Of a stretch of DNA of 38,594 nt, positions 16,492-26,085 are shown in pieces; the stretch's first letter is position 1, and the number at the start of each line of letters is the position of its first letter. Made by a program: the position numbers and the translations under genes. Below the pieces are notes generated by a model, which was not told where the DNA came from, searched no databases, and saw nothing but the letters and a program-made list of their open reading frames with translations. The stretch comes from an uncultured Bacteroides sp. (GTDB lineage: Bacteria; Bacteroidota; Bacteroidia; Bacteroidales; Bacteroidaceae): contig CAMTOV010000010.1 of the NCBI GenBank assembly GCA_947074235.1, forward strand, positions 1-38,594. The letters are read 5' to 3'.

Positions 16492-17106
16492 TCAAGACTT
16501 ATCGGGGTGGTCGGGAGCGGGTTTTACAATGCCCAACTTAATGCGCCACTTAGCTATAATCTTACTATTTACGGGGTATTGCTTATCGGGGTTGAGATTG
16601 TTGATAATAAGGGCTACGATAAATAGTATCAATGCGCCCGAGAGTACGGGTGACAAGATGTACCAATAGCCCAAATGGCTGATTTTCTCGGTGCCCCCTA
16701 CTGCTATCAAGGCAATAGCGCCTCCGGGCGGATGGAGGGTGCGGGTAAGCTTCATGGCAATAATGGCTAAACCACCGGCTATTGGGGCGGATAGGTATAT
16801 CATATCTGGAAATATTTTATATACAGAAACGCCCACAAAGGCCGAAATGATGTGGCCACCAAATAGATTGCGAGGTTGCACCAACGGACTTTGATAGGCG
16901 GCAAAAATCAAGGTACTGGTGGCACCCATAGAGCCTATAACAAAGATGTTTTCAACATCGCTAAGAATGAAGGATTGATAAAAAGCAATGCCACCCAATG
17001 CTATGATAATACCCACAAAGGTGAGTATATCATGGCGGGGTGATACATCGAATTGGGATTTCAACCATCCTCCCCGCGGATTTAAATCGTTTTTAGAATC
17101 CATCAT
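16492..17106 (-). CDS. HPP family integral membrane protein, possible nitrite transporter
   Basis: A 204-residue membrane protein with about four to five hydrophobic segments. The family-typical segments are SMGATSTLIFAAYQSPLVQPRNLFGGH (about 65-90) and TRTLHPPGGAIALIAVGG (about 120-135), containing the HPP motif. Members of this family in cyanobacteria and plastids transport nitrite. The setting, 8 bases after an SQR-like flavoprotein gene and downstream of the Nar operon, fits nitrite movement, but substrate specificity cannot be read from sequence. It is the last gene of its transcription unit; no strong terminator was seen after it. Confidence 0.82.
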   Translation of the reverse strand: MMDSKNDLNPRGGWLKSQFDVSPRHDILTFVGIIIALGGIAFYQSFILSDVENIFVIGSMGATSTLIFAAYQSPLVQPRNLFGGHIISAFVGVSVYKIFPDMIYLSAPIAGGLAIIAMKLTRTLHPPGGAIALIAVGGTEKISHLGYWYILSPVLSGALILFIVALIINNLNPDKQYPVNSKIIAKWRIKLGIVKPAPDHPDKS

Positions 17107-17114
17107 TCAAGGTA

Positions 17115-18395
17115 TTATAAGTGTATATGATCGCTAATATCTTCGCTCAGTGGCATGCCCCATGTAGGTATCTTGCCGCCTAACTCATGATACATGTTTT
17201 TGAAGCTTATCTTCATAATGTAAGGTAAACGTCCCATTTGCATCACACTGATATTGCCTCCCCACCACTCGTTGGTGTGCATGTAGAAGCCTTTGTGACT
17301 ACCCATATCGCCAAAACATACCACCATAGGAGAAACGGGGTCGACTTTTGAATCGGCTTTATTGGGGTTGGTGAGACGTGCCAACATCTTGGATACTACC
17401 ATGGCTTCGGCATGGCCTAGAGCGCCTAGTTTGGGAACGGTGACAGCAGCGGCATCACCTACTGCAAATATTTCGGGATAATCGGGGTTGTGCATATACC
17501 AATCGGTGATAACGAAGCCTTCGGAATCGGTAAATGGTTTATTTTTCATAAATGAATGGGGCGCCCAGTTGGGGAAAACAATCTTCATTTCGGCTTCGAG
17601 ACTTGTTCCGTTTTTAAACTCGATACCTTCTTTGTAGATACGTTTCACTCCAACGGTGTTTGATACATAACCATATCCCATTTTTTGAGCCATAGGAAGT
17701 AGTTTTCCCAAAATGGTCTTACCGGCATCTTCAGCTATCACTTCGCCGGGTGTAAACATGGTGATTTTGCTGGCATCACCTAGTTTCTTTTCTTTCAACC
17801 AATCGGCCATAGAGAAAGATAATTCTATTGGAGGGCCTTCGCAAGCTGCTAGAGCCGAGGGCACATTGGGCAACTTAGGGCTTTGGCCTTGGATAAAACG
17901 ATCGGAGCCAATGGCAATAGGGCCACCTTTATATTCGTAGTTCAAGAATTTGCGTACTTTCTCTCCGTTGAAGGTATCGGAAAAGGTAAAGCCATAATCG
18001 GCAAAGCCTTCTATCTCATCGTAAGCCAGACGGCAGCCCAATGCAACGACCAAATAATCATATTTCATGGTTTGCGAGCAACTGCCGGCACGTTCGTTGG
18101 GCTTATAAATCACCTGTTTATTGTCCGCATCAATATCGAGCACTTCGGCCATAAAGAAGTGTGTGTTATCATCGTCAAGGTGTTTTTTGAACGAGAACAA
18201 TAGGCTATCGGCCGGATTGCGATTACCAAATACTTCGATAGGAATGTTGGGAATAAAATTGATGTAATCTTTTTTATCCATTACTACTATATTTACATGA
18301 TCGCTACACTCTTCGCGAATATATCGAGCAGCAGTGAGTCCGGCGAAATTACATCCTAGTATAAGCACCGTGGGTTTGTTGTCAAGCTTCTTCAT
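17115..18395 (-). CDS. NAD(P)/FAD-dependent oxidoreductase, SQR/NDH-2-like
   Basis: A 426-residue flavoprotein. The N-terminal Rossmann motif is VLILGCNFAGLTAARYI, and a second FAD segment near residue 308 (EIFAVGDAAAV) is typical of sulfide:quinone and type II NADH oxidoreductases. Cysteines in ALAACEGPPIEL (about 185) and VVCFGDMGSHKG (about 375) are placed roughly where SQR-type enzymes have redox cysteines, but I cannot confirm the full pair. It probably reduces quinone at the inner membrane, feeding the nitrate reductase. It shares a unit with the HPP gene (8 bases apart); the 98 bases upstream separate it from mobA with no clear promoter. NADH versus sulfide as donor is undecided. Confidence 0.78.
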   Translation of the reverse strand: MKKLDNKPTVLILGCNFAGLTAARYIREECSDHVNIVVMDKKDYINFIPNIPIEVFGNRNPADSLLFSFKKHLDDDNTHFFMAEVLDIDADNKQVIYKPNERAGSCSQTMKYDYLVVALGCRLAYDEIEGFADYGFTFSDTFNGEKVRKFLNYEYKGGPIAIGSDRFIQGQSPKLPNVPSALAACEGPPIELSFSMADWLKEKKLGDASKITMFTPGEVIAEDAGKTILGKLLPMAQKMGYGYVSNTVGVKRIYKEGIEFKNGTSLEAEMKIVFPNWAPHSFMKNKPFTDSEGFVITDWYMHNPDYPEIFAVGDAAAVTVPKLGALGHAEAMVVSKMLARLTNPNKADSKVDPVSPMVVCFGDMGSHKGFYMHTNEWWGGNISVMQMGRLPYIMKISFKNMYHELGGKIPTWGMPLSEDISDHIHL

Positions 18396-18493
18396 GATTT
18401 AATAATTCTAGTGGGTTGGTTTATTAAAAGATAACAAAACAGCCTATAGTTAGTTCACATACAAAATATATTTACTCACTAATAATTAACTAG

Positions 18494-19057
18494 TTAGCAA
18501 ACAATATCCGACCGATAATTGATATTGGCAAAGTTGTTATCTTCTTCGGGAGAGATAAGAAATGATTGGCTAACAGATGTATCGAGCAAGGAGCGTAGAT
18601 TATACGATTTCTTCTCTATCTTTTGTTGGATAGCGCTGAGCAGCGAACGGGATATAAGAAGTGGGAAAAGCTGTATACTTTGCCTGCAATCTTTCCAGTA
18701 GGTGATTTGCACCTCTTCGTTAATGGAGAGCAACCGTTTGGCACAAGCTACTGTCATATAAGGCATATCGCAACTAATGAAAAGGTAGTACGGGGAACGG
18801 GCGTGTAGCATGGCTGAGTAAATGCCTCCCAGTGGACCTATATCGGTGATTAAATCGGGTATACACGCTACACCCAATTGCTGATAATCATCGCATTGAC
18901 CACTGATAAAGACTTTGCTGCAAAGAGGTGTCAGTAGTTGGACTGCACGTGATAAGAGTGTTTGCCCCTGATGCACATAAAGGGCTTTGTTGCTACCAAA
19001 GCGTGAGCTTCTACCGCCGGCTAGCACTACTCCTATTATTTGATCTCGGGCAATCAT
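18494..19057 (-). CDS. mobA: Molybdenum cofactor guanylyltransferase
   Basis: MobA transfers GMP from GTP to molybdopterin cofactor, forming the bis-MGD cofactor that NarG requires. The 187-residue product starts with the nucleotidyltransferase signature VVLAGGRSSRFGSNKAL and contains PDLITDIGPLGGIYSAM and FISCDMPYM, where the Asp is the metal ligand, as in MobA proteins. Its ATG overlaps the stop of the P-loop NTPase gene by 4 bases (ATGA), so translation is probably coupled. It is the last gene of the nar operon, a direct link between reductase synthesis and cofactor maturation. High confidence. Confidence 0.93.
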   Translation of the reverse strand: MIARDQIIGVVLAGGRSSRFGSNKALYVHQGQTLLSRAVQLLTPLCSKVFISGQCDDYQQLGVACIPDLITDIGPLGGIYSAMLHARSPYYLFISCDMPYMTVACAKRLLSINEEVQITYWKDCRQSIQLFPLLISRSLLSAIQQKIEKKSYNLRSLLDTSVSQSFLISPEEDNNFANINYRSDIVC

Positions 19058-19533
19058 TTACACTTTATTTGTTTGTAATGGGTGATGTGATAGTGTTGCA
19101 ATAGGTCGTTGAAACGATGAAGCCGAAAGACTAGCCTCAACTCTACCCCTGCAGATAGGGCTTGCTTTATCACATTATCGAACCCTTCTCCCTGCAACTC
19201 TTGGTTGCCAATCTCGTCAATCCAAATGGGCGTATGACCGACATGGATGGCATCAATCAACCATCGAGAGGCTTCTTGAAAGGCTTTTTGCGAGAACACA
19301 AAGCGATTGTATTGCAATAAATCGGTATCCACCAGCATATCTTTGTAAGCCTTGAAACGGATGAATGGGGCTGAACTTTTATCGGGCAGGCGCACTAGAT
19401 CATAGCCAATCCATTCATCTTCTTGATACACTTTTTGAGTAAGCACCCCCACACCGGCATTCTCTTCAAGATATAACTGCTCTAAAAGCGATGTCTTACC
19501 TGAACCTTTTCTACCGGTGATGATGGTAATCAT
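19054..19533 (-). CDS. P-loop NTPase, THEP1-like, possibly taking the MobB role
   Basis: A 159-residue protein with Walker A TGRKGSGKTSLLEQL near residues 6-20 and a Walker B region WIDEIGNQELQGEGF around residues 98-112. The IDEIG..EL pattern is that of THEP1/NTPase_1 nucleoside triphosphatases; its usual fold partners are also found near tRNA or DNA metabolism genes. Here it lies between narI and mobA with 4-base overlaps at both ends, a position where proteobacteria have MobB, a GTP-binding partner of MobA. I infer a MobB-like accessory role. It could also be an unrelated nucleotidase carried in the operon. Confidence 0.72.
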   Translation of the reverse strand: MITIITGRKGSGKTSLLEQLYLEENAGVGVLTQKVYQEDEWIGYDLVRLPDKSSAPFIRFKAYKDMLVDTDLLQYNRFVFSQKAFQEASRWLIDAIHVGHTPIWIDEIGNQELQGEGFDNVIKQALSAGVELRLVFRLHRFNDLLQHYHITHYKQIKCK

Positions 19534-20225
19534 AGTTTATCAATCAATGTTTTGGAAGAGTCGAACATCTTGTTGCCGCGAAACATATACATCACCGGAG
19601 CTTTTATCATGTGCATCAGTTTGGTGTATGGGAATATCATGAAGATAAAGAACCCATTGACAATGTGAAGTTTATAAATGATGTTGGCTTCTAGGATATG
19701 TTTCCATGCGTTGGGTTCGAACCATACAAGACCTTGCGCCCAGTAATCGAAAGCCAAATAATCGGCAAGTGTAGACTGGGTAGTGATGTAGGTGCTAAGC
19801 AACCCGAGCGATATTTGCACCAAGATAAGAAACACGATGAAGTAATCTTGAAAAGAGCTGGTGCTATGCACACGGCTTGAAACAAACTTGCGTATGCAAA
19901 GCAATGACAAACCAATAAAGGCAAAGAAGCCGGCACACAAACCGATGGAGATGGCAAGCATCCGTTTGGTTTCGAGCGGCATAAACCACTCAATAACGAA
20001 TGGTGGTGTGAATAACCCAAACACATGACCAAAGAATACTAAGATAATGCCATAGTGAAACAACGGACTACCCCACTTGATGAGCCAGTCTTTCTCGAGG
20101 AATTGAGTAGATGTGGCATGAATCGTTTTGTTGGACACAAAGAAATGATAAAGCACACCTATCAAAAAAGCTGTGAGGGCTATATATGGCAGGTAGCCCA
20201 AGAATAAACCATTAACATAATCCAT
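19530..20225 (-). CDS. narI: Respiratory nitrate reductase gamma subunit (cytochrome b)
   Basis: NarI is the membrane di-haem b subunit that takes electrons from quinol and passes them to NarH. The 231-residue product has five predicted helices. The four histidines expected as haem ligands are present: H57 and H67 in FHYGIILVFFGH, and H187 and H205 in YKLHIVNG...KLMH, essentially at the E. coli positions (56, 66, 187, 205). It starts 12 bases after narJ and overlaps the NTPase gene start by 4 bases. Clear family assignment. Confidence 0.95.
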   Translation of the reverse strand: MDYVNGLFLGYLPYIALTAFLIGVLYHFFVSNKTIHATSTQFLEKDWLIKWGSPLFHYGIILVFFGHVFGLFTPPFVIEWFMPLETKRMLAISIGLCAGFFAFIGLSLLCIRKFVSSRVHSTSSFQDYFIVFLILVQISLGLLSTYITTQSTLADYLAFDYWAQGLVWFEPNAWKHILEANIIYKLHIVNGFFIFMIFPYTKLMHMIKAPVMYMFRGNKMFDSSKTLIDKL

Positions 20226-20237
20226 ATCTATGCATAT

Positions 20238-20768
20238 TTAGGTTGCCAATACTGTTACTTCTCTACCCATCAGCGATTGAAGAATATTGAAGATGTATTT
20301 GTAGAAAACATCTTTCTCGTTGGTGAGTTTATGAAGTTTTTCAATCACATTTTTGATATCATTTAATAGTTTTATCGTTTTACCCTCGTCGGTTTGAAAC
20401 GATAAATACTCAAGAAACACGGGCAGGTAATCGGGAAGTTCATTGGTGGTTAGCTCAAAGCCATCATTGCTATATGTTTCTTTGAGATTGACCATAGCCA
20501 TGCCCCGTTGGCGCGAATCTCCATAGATATGATCGAACAGATAAAGATTAATCTGTTTGGACATATCAAATACATTGACGTAATACATTTGCCACTCTTC
20601 CAATGAGAGTTTTTCGCACTCGGATAGGAAGGCATCCAGTTGTTTCAGTTCCTCCTCATTGAGATAATGATCGCAAGTAGCTTCATTGTCAATAAAAGGA
20701 ATAGTATCATAAACATCCTTTTCGGGATATTCGAGTAACAAGGATAATATTTTATATGTTTTCTGCAT
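20238..20768 (-). CDS. narJ: Nitrate reductase molybdenum cofactor assembly chaperone
   Basis: NarJ is a cytoplasmic chaperone that holds NarG and assists insertion of the molybdenum cofactor before membrane assembly. The 176-residue product carries the family signatures YVNVFDMSKQINLYLFDHIYGDSRQRGMAMVNL and ELPDYLPVFLEYL. Length is a little short of the E. coli protein (236) but normal for NarJ from other phyla. It lies 30 bases after narH and 12 before narI, in the usual narGHJI order. Confidence 0.92.
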   Translation of the reverse strand: MQKTYKILSLLLEYPEKDVYDTIPFIDNEATCDHYLNEEELKQLDAFLSECEKLSLEEWQMYYVNVFDMSKQINLYLFDHIYGDSRQRGMAMVNLKETYSNDGFELTTNELPDYLPVFLEYLSFQTDEGKTIKLLNDIKNVIEKLHKLTNEKDVFYKYIFNILQSLMGREVTVLAT

Positions 20769-20798
20769 AAAGTAAAGTAAAATGTTTATTAAGCAATA

Positions 20799-22277
20799 TT
20801 ATAAGCCGCCAAAGGCGTTCCATTCGTTGGGGTTGCCATCGGGATATTCGTAGCCACCTTCTGAGCGCAAAGCGAACATATCTTTATCATCTTTATAGGA
20901 GGTGGTAGGCACCACAAAGCGATCTTCATAGTTGGCTATGGCCAGATAGCGATACATCTCTTCGTATTGCTCGGCAGTGAGTCCTAATTCTTGCGGCACA
21001 TCGGGGTTGTCTACTCCTTCTACTGTTTGCTGGCGTTTGCGTCGGCGCAAGGCTATGAGCTTTTCGAGTGCCTCAACCACTAGTTTCTCATTGCCTGCTG
21101 TGAGCATATTAGCAATATACTTGATGGGAATGCGCATATCGGCTACATTGGCCACATACACGTCAGACGATTCGGCCTTATTTATTTCTTGCAGCACTGG
21201 CGATAATGGTGGTATATACCACACCATAGGGAAGGTGCGAAACTCGGGATGAAGCGGAAAGGCTAGCTTCCACTCTTTTGTCATTTTATAGACGGGCGAT
21301 TGCTTGGCTGCTTCTAGATATTCATAGGTGATGCCCTGGTTGAGTGCTTCGGCATAGACTTGTGGGTCGTTGGGATTGAGAAAGACTTCCAATTGTGCTT
21401 CGTACAAATCTTGCGGATTTTCGGTGGCAACACTAGTTGCAATCTTATCTTCATCGTAAAGCATCACCCCCAAGTAGCGGATGCGTCCTACACACGAGTG
21501 TGAACAGGTGGTAGGCAGCCCACTCTCGATAAGTGGGAAACAGAAGATACACTTCTCGGAACGCTGACGACGCCAGTTGAAATAGGTCTTTTTGAAAGGA
21601 CAAGCGCTGACACACTCGCGCCAGCCACGACACTTATCTTGGTCGATAAGTACGATGCCATCTTTCTCGCGTTTGTAGATAGCCCCCGAAGGACATGCTG
21701 CCAGACATGCAGGATGCAGGCAGTGCTCACAAATGCGAGGTAGATAGTACATGAATGAGCGTTCGAACTCCTCCATTCCTTTTTGATCCATATCTTGTAG
21801 ATTGGGATCGGACTTGCGATTCTTGAAAGGGCCTCCCAAATCATCTTCCCAGTTGGGACCGTATTTTATATCCATCAGCTTGCCGGTGATGAGTGAGTAT
21901 GGGCGAGCAGTGGGAACGGTTTTGCACTGTTTGCTATCTCTCAGCACTGATAAGTTGAACGTAAACGGCTCGTAGTACCGGTTGATAGAGGGAAGATAAG
22001 GATTGGCAAAGAGGTCGGTGAGTATCTTAAAACGTGAACCTTGCACGAGGTCTACTTTACCTTTTTTGGCCAACTTCCATCCTCCTTTGTATCTCTTTTG
22101 GTCTTCCCAGTCGATGGGATATCCCGGACCGGGCTTAGCCTCAACATTATTAAACCAAACATACTCTACCCCTTCGCGACTGGTCCATACATTTTTGCAA
22201 GTGACCGAACAAGTGTGACACCCGATACATTTATCGAGATTCATCACCATGGCTATTTGTGCTTTAATCTTCATCAT
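20799..22277 (-). CDS. narH: Respiratory nitrate reductase beta subunit (Fe-S)
   Basis: NarH carries electrons through one [3Fe-4S] and three [4Fe-4S] clusters between NarI and NarG on the cytoplasmic side. The 492-residue protein has the cluster motifs CIGCHTCSVTC near the start, CEHCLHPACLAACP and CRGWRECVSACP, where Trp replaces one Cys as expected for the [3Fe-4S] cluster, and CIFC with a later CSHSC. The start codon is one of two adjacent Met codons; the first leaves one base after the narG stop, so translation is coupled. Length and order are typical. Confidence 0.96.
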   Translation of the reverse strand: MMKIKAQIAMVMNLDKCIGCHTCSVTCKNVWTSREGVEYVWFNNVEAKPGPGYPIDWEDQKRYKGGWKLAKKGKVDLVQGSRFKILTDLFANPYLPSINRYYEPFTFNLSVLRDSKQCKTVPTARPYSLITGKLMDIKYGPNWEDDLGGPFKNRKSDPNLQDMDQKGMEEFERSFMYYLPRICEHCLHPACLAACPSGAIYKREKDGIVLIDQDKCRGWRECVSACPFKKTYFNWRRQRSEKCIFCFPLIESGLPTTCSHSCVGRIRYLGVMLYDEDKIATSVATENPQDLYEAQLEVFLNPNDPQVYAEALNQGITYEYLEAAKQSPVYKMTKEWKLAFPLHPEFRTFPMVWYIPPLSPVLQEINKAESSDVYVANVADMRIPIKYIANMLTAGNEKLVVEALEKLIALRRRKRQQTVEGVDNPDVPQELGLTAEQYEEMYRYLAIANYEDRFVVPTTSYKDDKDMFALRSEGGYEYPDGNPNEWNAFGGL

Positions 22278-22278
22278 G

Positions 22279-25200
22279 TTACTCTTTTATGGGTTCATCG
22301 GTTTCATCACCCCATTGCACTTTATCGCACTTACGCAAAAGAACTACCTCATCGCGATTGGCACCAATGGTTCCGTAATAATTTAAACTAAAGGATAGCT
22401 GTGCATAGCCTCCAATCATGTGTGTGGGTTTGGGGCACAAGCGAGAGATGGAGTTGTGTATGCCACCACGGTTGCCAGTAGTAGGACTAAGGGGCACGTT
22501 GACCATTCGCTCTTGATTGTGATAGAAATAGACTGCTCCTTGTGGGATGCGTTGCGACACGACTGCTCTACACATGGCAGAGCCGTTGTTGTTGAGCACT
22601 TCTACCCAATCGTTGTCTTTGAGGTTGATGCTATCGGCATCTTTCTCGCTTATCCAGATGACCGGACCGCCACGACCGAGGGTGAGCATCATCAGGTTGT
22701 CGGCCCACGTAGAGTGTATGCCCCATTTATTGTGAGGTGTCATCAAATTGAGTGTCAATATATCGCCGGTGATGCCGAGACGCTCTTTGAGATTATCGAC
22801 TTCTTTTTTGCACAAAGGCGGTTTGTATACCACCAGGTTCTCGCCAAAGGCCGAAATCCAAGGGTGATCTTGATAGAGAGTTTGACGGCCGCTCAAAGTG
22901 CGCCAAGGTACTAACTCAAACACATTGACATGATTGGCCGAATAGGTATTTTCATCATTTTCTACACCACTCCAGATAGGCGACACCAAGGCTCTGCGTG
23001 GCTGCTCTACCAAGTCGCGATAGCGCAGGTGTGTCTCTTCCTGACCGTCGGCCAAGTGAGTAAGTTGAAGCCCTGTTTTGCCTTCCAACGATTTCCAAGC
23101 TTTCACTCCTACCTCGCCATTGCTTTCGGGAGATAGGGTAAGGATGGTTTCTACCGCATCGATATCGCTATCAATGCGTGGTAGACCTTGGGAATCGCCT
23201 TCGTTCAGCACCACACCATTGAGTCGTTTTAAGAAATCGATCTCTTCTTGCACTTTCCAGCTAATGCCTTTGCCGCCTTCGCCCAAAGTAGACATCAATG
23301 GGCCTAAGGAAGTAAAGCGTTTGTAGGTATCGGGATAGTTGCGCTCTACGGTAACGAGGTGTCCCATATCTTTACCCGGAACGGGTATGGTATTGTTTAC
23401 TTTCCAATCTTCTACATGCAAGGGCTCGGATATCTCACCGGGCGAATCGTGCAACAAGGGGGCTAACACTACATCTTGCTCTACGCCGAGATGCCCCACA
23501 CAGAGTTCGGAGAACTTCTTGGACAGGTCTTTGAAGAACTGCCAATCCGACCGTGACTCCCAAACTGGATCGATGGCCTGAGAGAAGGGATGGATAAATG
23601 GGTGCATATCGGTAGAGCTGATATCGTTTTTCTCGTACCACGATGCAGCAGGCAGCACGATATCGGAATGCAAGGAAGAGGTAGTCATGCGGTAGTCTAC
23701 CGTGACAACCAAATCGAGCTTGCCGGTGGTTTCTTCTTCGCGCCATTTTTCAAACTGAGGCAATGGTTGTTGCATCTGTTTAATGTCTTCGCCCAAGAGG
23801 TTGTTTTGCGTGCCAAGCAGGTGCTTCATCACATACTCCATGCCCTTGGCGCTACAACCAAAGAGATTGGCTCGCCAAATAAATAAATTACGAGGGAAGT
23901 TGACAGGGTTGTCCAAATCTTCGGAAGCCAAATACATATCGCCTGTATGCAGCTTATTGGTCACATAATCGTCTACGCTCTGACCTTGCTTTTTAGCCTC
24001 ATCGGCAATAGACAAGGAGTTGACATTGAGTTGTGGGGAAACAGGCAACCAGCCCAATCGCTGCGAGCGAATGTTGCAATCGACCATCGTTAGGTCTTTC
24101 CACTTATCCTTATCGGCCAATGGAGAGAGCTGATCTTCTATATTTACCTTTTCGTATCGCCATTGGTCGCTATGCATATAGAAATAGCTGGTAGAGTTCA
24201 TCTGTCGAGGCGGACGACACCAGTCGGTAGCAAAAGCCAAGACACTCCACCCTACTTGCGGACGCACTTTCTCTTGCCCCACATAGTGAGCCCAGCCACC
24301 GCCCGACTTGCCCACTGTGCCACAAAGCACCAGCAGATTGATAGCGGAGCGATAGGTCATGTCGGTATTGTACCACTGATTGACCCCTGCACCGATTATA
24401 ATCATCGATTTACCTTCTGTCTTAGCCGCATTGTCGGCAAACTGACGGGCCACGGTGATAATTTGATTGGCAGGTACACCTGTAATCTGCTCTTGCCAAG
24501 CCGGGGTGTAAGGGATGTTATCGGAATAATCTTTAGCAACATTATCATCGCCCAAACCACGGTCTATTCCATAATTGGCCACTAAGAGGTCGAAAGCTGT
24601 AGTGCAGTATATATCGCCCTCTTTGGTAGTACATTTTATTACAGGTACTTTTCGCTGCTGGATGTTGCCATGATTGGAGGCGCTGTAGTATGGATTCTTA
24701 TAATCTTCACCACCGAAATAAGGGAATGCTACATCTAGCAATTCCTCTCTTTTATCGATAACAGATAGAAGTGGCGTATAAGCATCGCCGGTGCGTACAT
24801 CTTGCCATTTCAGATTCCATTTGCCACTATTGTCCCAGCGTGAGCCCATGGCACCATTGGGCACTACCATCTTGCCGGTAGCCTCATCGAGCAACACGAG
24901 ATGCCAGTCGGCATGATCGGCTACCCCTAGTTGGTCGGCAAAATCGGATGTACGAAGCATCATGCCACTTTTATAATAACCATCGGGAGTCTTTTCGAGC
25001 TTCACCAAATAAGGCAAATCGGTATATTGTTTGACGTAATTGTCGAAGTAAGGTGTTTTGTTTTTGATGTAAAACTCATTGATGATAACATGCCCCATAG
25101 CCATGCCCAAAGCCGAGTCTGTGCCCTGCTTGGGTGCAATCCATGTATCGGCAAACTTGGTAGCAGCACTATAATCGGGAGAGATAACTACCACCTTGGT

Positions 25201-26025
25201 ACCTTTGTATCTTACTTGGGTAAGAAAGGGTGAGTCGGGCGTACGAGTGATGGGTACATTAGAGCCCCATAGCATAAGATAAGAGGAGTTATACCAATCG
25301 GCACTTTCGGGCACATCAGTCTGCTCGCCCCACGTTTGTGGCGACGAAGGAGGTAGGTCGCAGTAAAAATCATAGAAGCTCAAGCAAGTTCCACCCAAAA
25401 GACTGAGATAGCGAGTGCCCGATGCATAAGAGACCATAGAGAAGGCAGGTATTGGCGTGAATCCCACCACTCGGTCGGGCCCATAGGTCTTGATGGTGTA
25501 GATATTGGCAGCAGCAATCATCTCCAAAGCCTCATCCCAAGGCACACGAATAAAGCCACCCAATCCTCTTCTGCTCTTATACAAAACAGATTGAGATTTA
25601 TCATCCATCACCGATTGCCAAGCTTTTACGGGGTCGGTGTTTTGAGACTTAGCGTCACGATAAGCACGTAGCAACTCATAGCGAACCATGGGGTGCTTTA
25701 CCCTACCCGAATTGTATAGATACCACGAGTAGCTTGCACCACGTGGACAGCCTCGCGGTTCGTGATTGGGCAGTCCCGGATGGTTACGGGGATAATCGGT
25801 TTCTTGCAACTCCCAAGTCACAATGCCTTTCTTTACAAAGATTTTCCACGAGCACGAACCTGTACAGTTCACGCCATGTGTAGAACGCACCTCTTTGTCG
25901 TGTTCCCAACGAAAACGATAAAAGTTCTCCGAAGGTCGTTTATCGTTTAAGTCATTCTTACTTACATTTTGTTCTCCAGTTTCTTTCTGAACGAAATAAC
26001 GAGATTTATTAAAAACGGATTTCAT
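22279..26025 (-). CDS. narG: Respiratory nitrate reductase alpha subunit (molybdopterin)
   Basis: NarG is the catalytic bis-MGD molybdoenzyme that reduces nitrate to nitrite, facing the cytoplasm. The 1248-residue product is full length. The FS0 cluster motif HGVNCTGSCSWKIFVKKG is near residue 50, followed by LPNHEPRGCPRGASYSWYLYNSGR. The segment GGTCLSFYDFYCDLPPSSPQTWGEQTDVPES contains the expected Mo-ligand Asp region. Later motifs HYVGQEKVRPQVGW and MTPHNKWGIHSTWADNLMMLTLGRGGPV match E. coli NarG very closely. No Tat signal is seen at the N-terminus, as in cytoplasmic-type NarG. It lies 60 bases after narK. The close similarity to proteobacterial NarG may reflect lateral transfer. Confidence 0.97.
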   Translation of the reverse strand: MKSVFNKSRYFVQKETGEQNVSKNDLNDKRPSENFYRFRWEHDKEVRSTHGVNCTGSCSWKIFVKKGIVTWELQETDYPRNHPGLPNHEPRGCPRGASYSWYLYNSGRVKHPMVRYELLRAYRDAKSQNTDPVKAWQSVMDDKSQSVLYKSRRGLGGFIRVPWDEALEMIAAANIYTIKTYGPDRVVGFTPIPAFSMVSYASGTRYLSLLGGTCLSFYDFYCDLPPSSPQTWGEQTDVPESADWYNSSYLMLWGSNVPITRTPDSPFLTQVRYKGTKVVVISPDYSAATKFADTWIAPKQGTDSALGMAMGHVIINEFYIKNKTPYFDNYVKQYTDLPYLVKLEKTPDGYYKSGMMLRTSDFADQLGVADHADWHLVLLDEATGKMVVPNGAMGSRWDNSGKWNLKWQDVRTGDAYTPLLSVIDKREELLDVAFPYFGGEDYKNPYYSASNHGNIQQRKVPVIKCTTKEGDIYCTTAFDLLVANYGIDRGLGDDNVAKDYSDNIPYTPAWQEQITGVPANQIITVARQFADNAAKTEGKSMIIIGAGVNQWYNTDMTYRSAINLLVLCGTVGKSGGGWAHYVGQEKVRPQVGWSVLAFATDWCRPPRQMNSTSYFYMHSDQWRYEKVNIEDQLSPLADKDKWKDLTMVDCNIRSQRLGWLPVSPQLNVNSLSIADEAKKQGQSVDDYVTNKLHTGDMYLASEDLDNPVNFPRNLFIWRANLFGCSAKGMEYVMKHLLGTQNNLLGEDIKQMQQPLPQFEKWREEETTGKLDLVVTVDYRMTTSSLHSDIVLPAASWYEKNDISSTDMHPFIHPFSQAIDPVWESRSDWQFFKDLSKKFSELCVGHLGVEQDVVLAPLLHDSPGEISEPLHVEDWKVNNTIPVPGKDMGHLVTVERNYPDTYKRFTSLGPLMSTLGEGGKGISWKVQEEIDFLKRLNGVVLNEGDSQGLPRIDSDIDAVETILTLSPESNGEVGVKAWKSLEGKTGLQLTHLADGQEETHLRYRDLVEQPRRALVSPIWSGVENDENTYSANHVNVFELVPWRTLSGRQTLYQDHPWISAFGENLVVYKPPLCKKEVDNLKERLGITGDILTLNLMTPHNKWGIHSTWADNLMMLTLGRGGPVIWISEKDADSINLKDNDWVEVLNNNGSAMCRAVVSQRIPQGAVYFYHNQERMVNVPLSPTTGNRGGIHNSISRLCPKPTHMIGGYAQLSFSLNYYGTIGANRDEVVLLRKCDKVQWGDETDEPIKE

Positions 26026-26085
26026 AAGCTAGTACCGTTAGTTATTATTACATAGTATTTTAGATTGCAGGTTTAAAAGGCTCTT

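Noticed and set aside
22420-22914. 164-aa plus-strand ORF inside narG
   Set aside because: Antisense to a very well supported gene.
24163-24585. 140-aa plus-strand ORF inside narG
   Set aside because: Antisense shadow; no domain.
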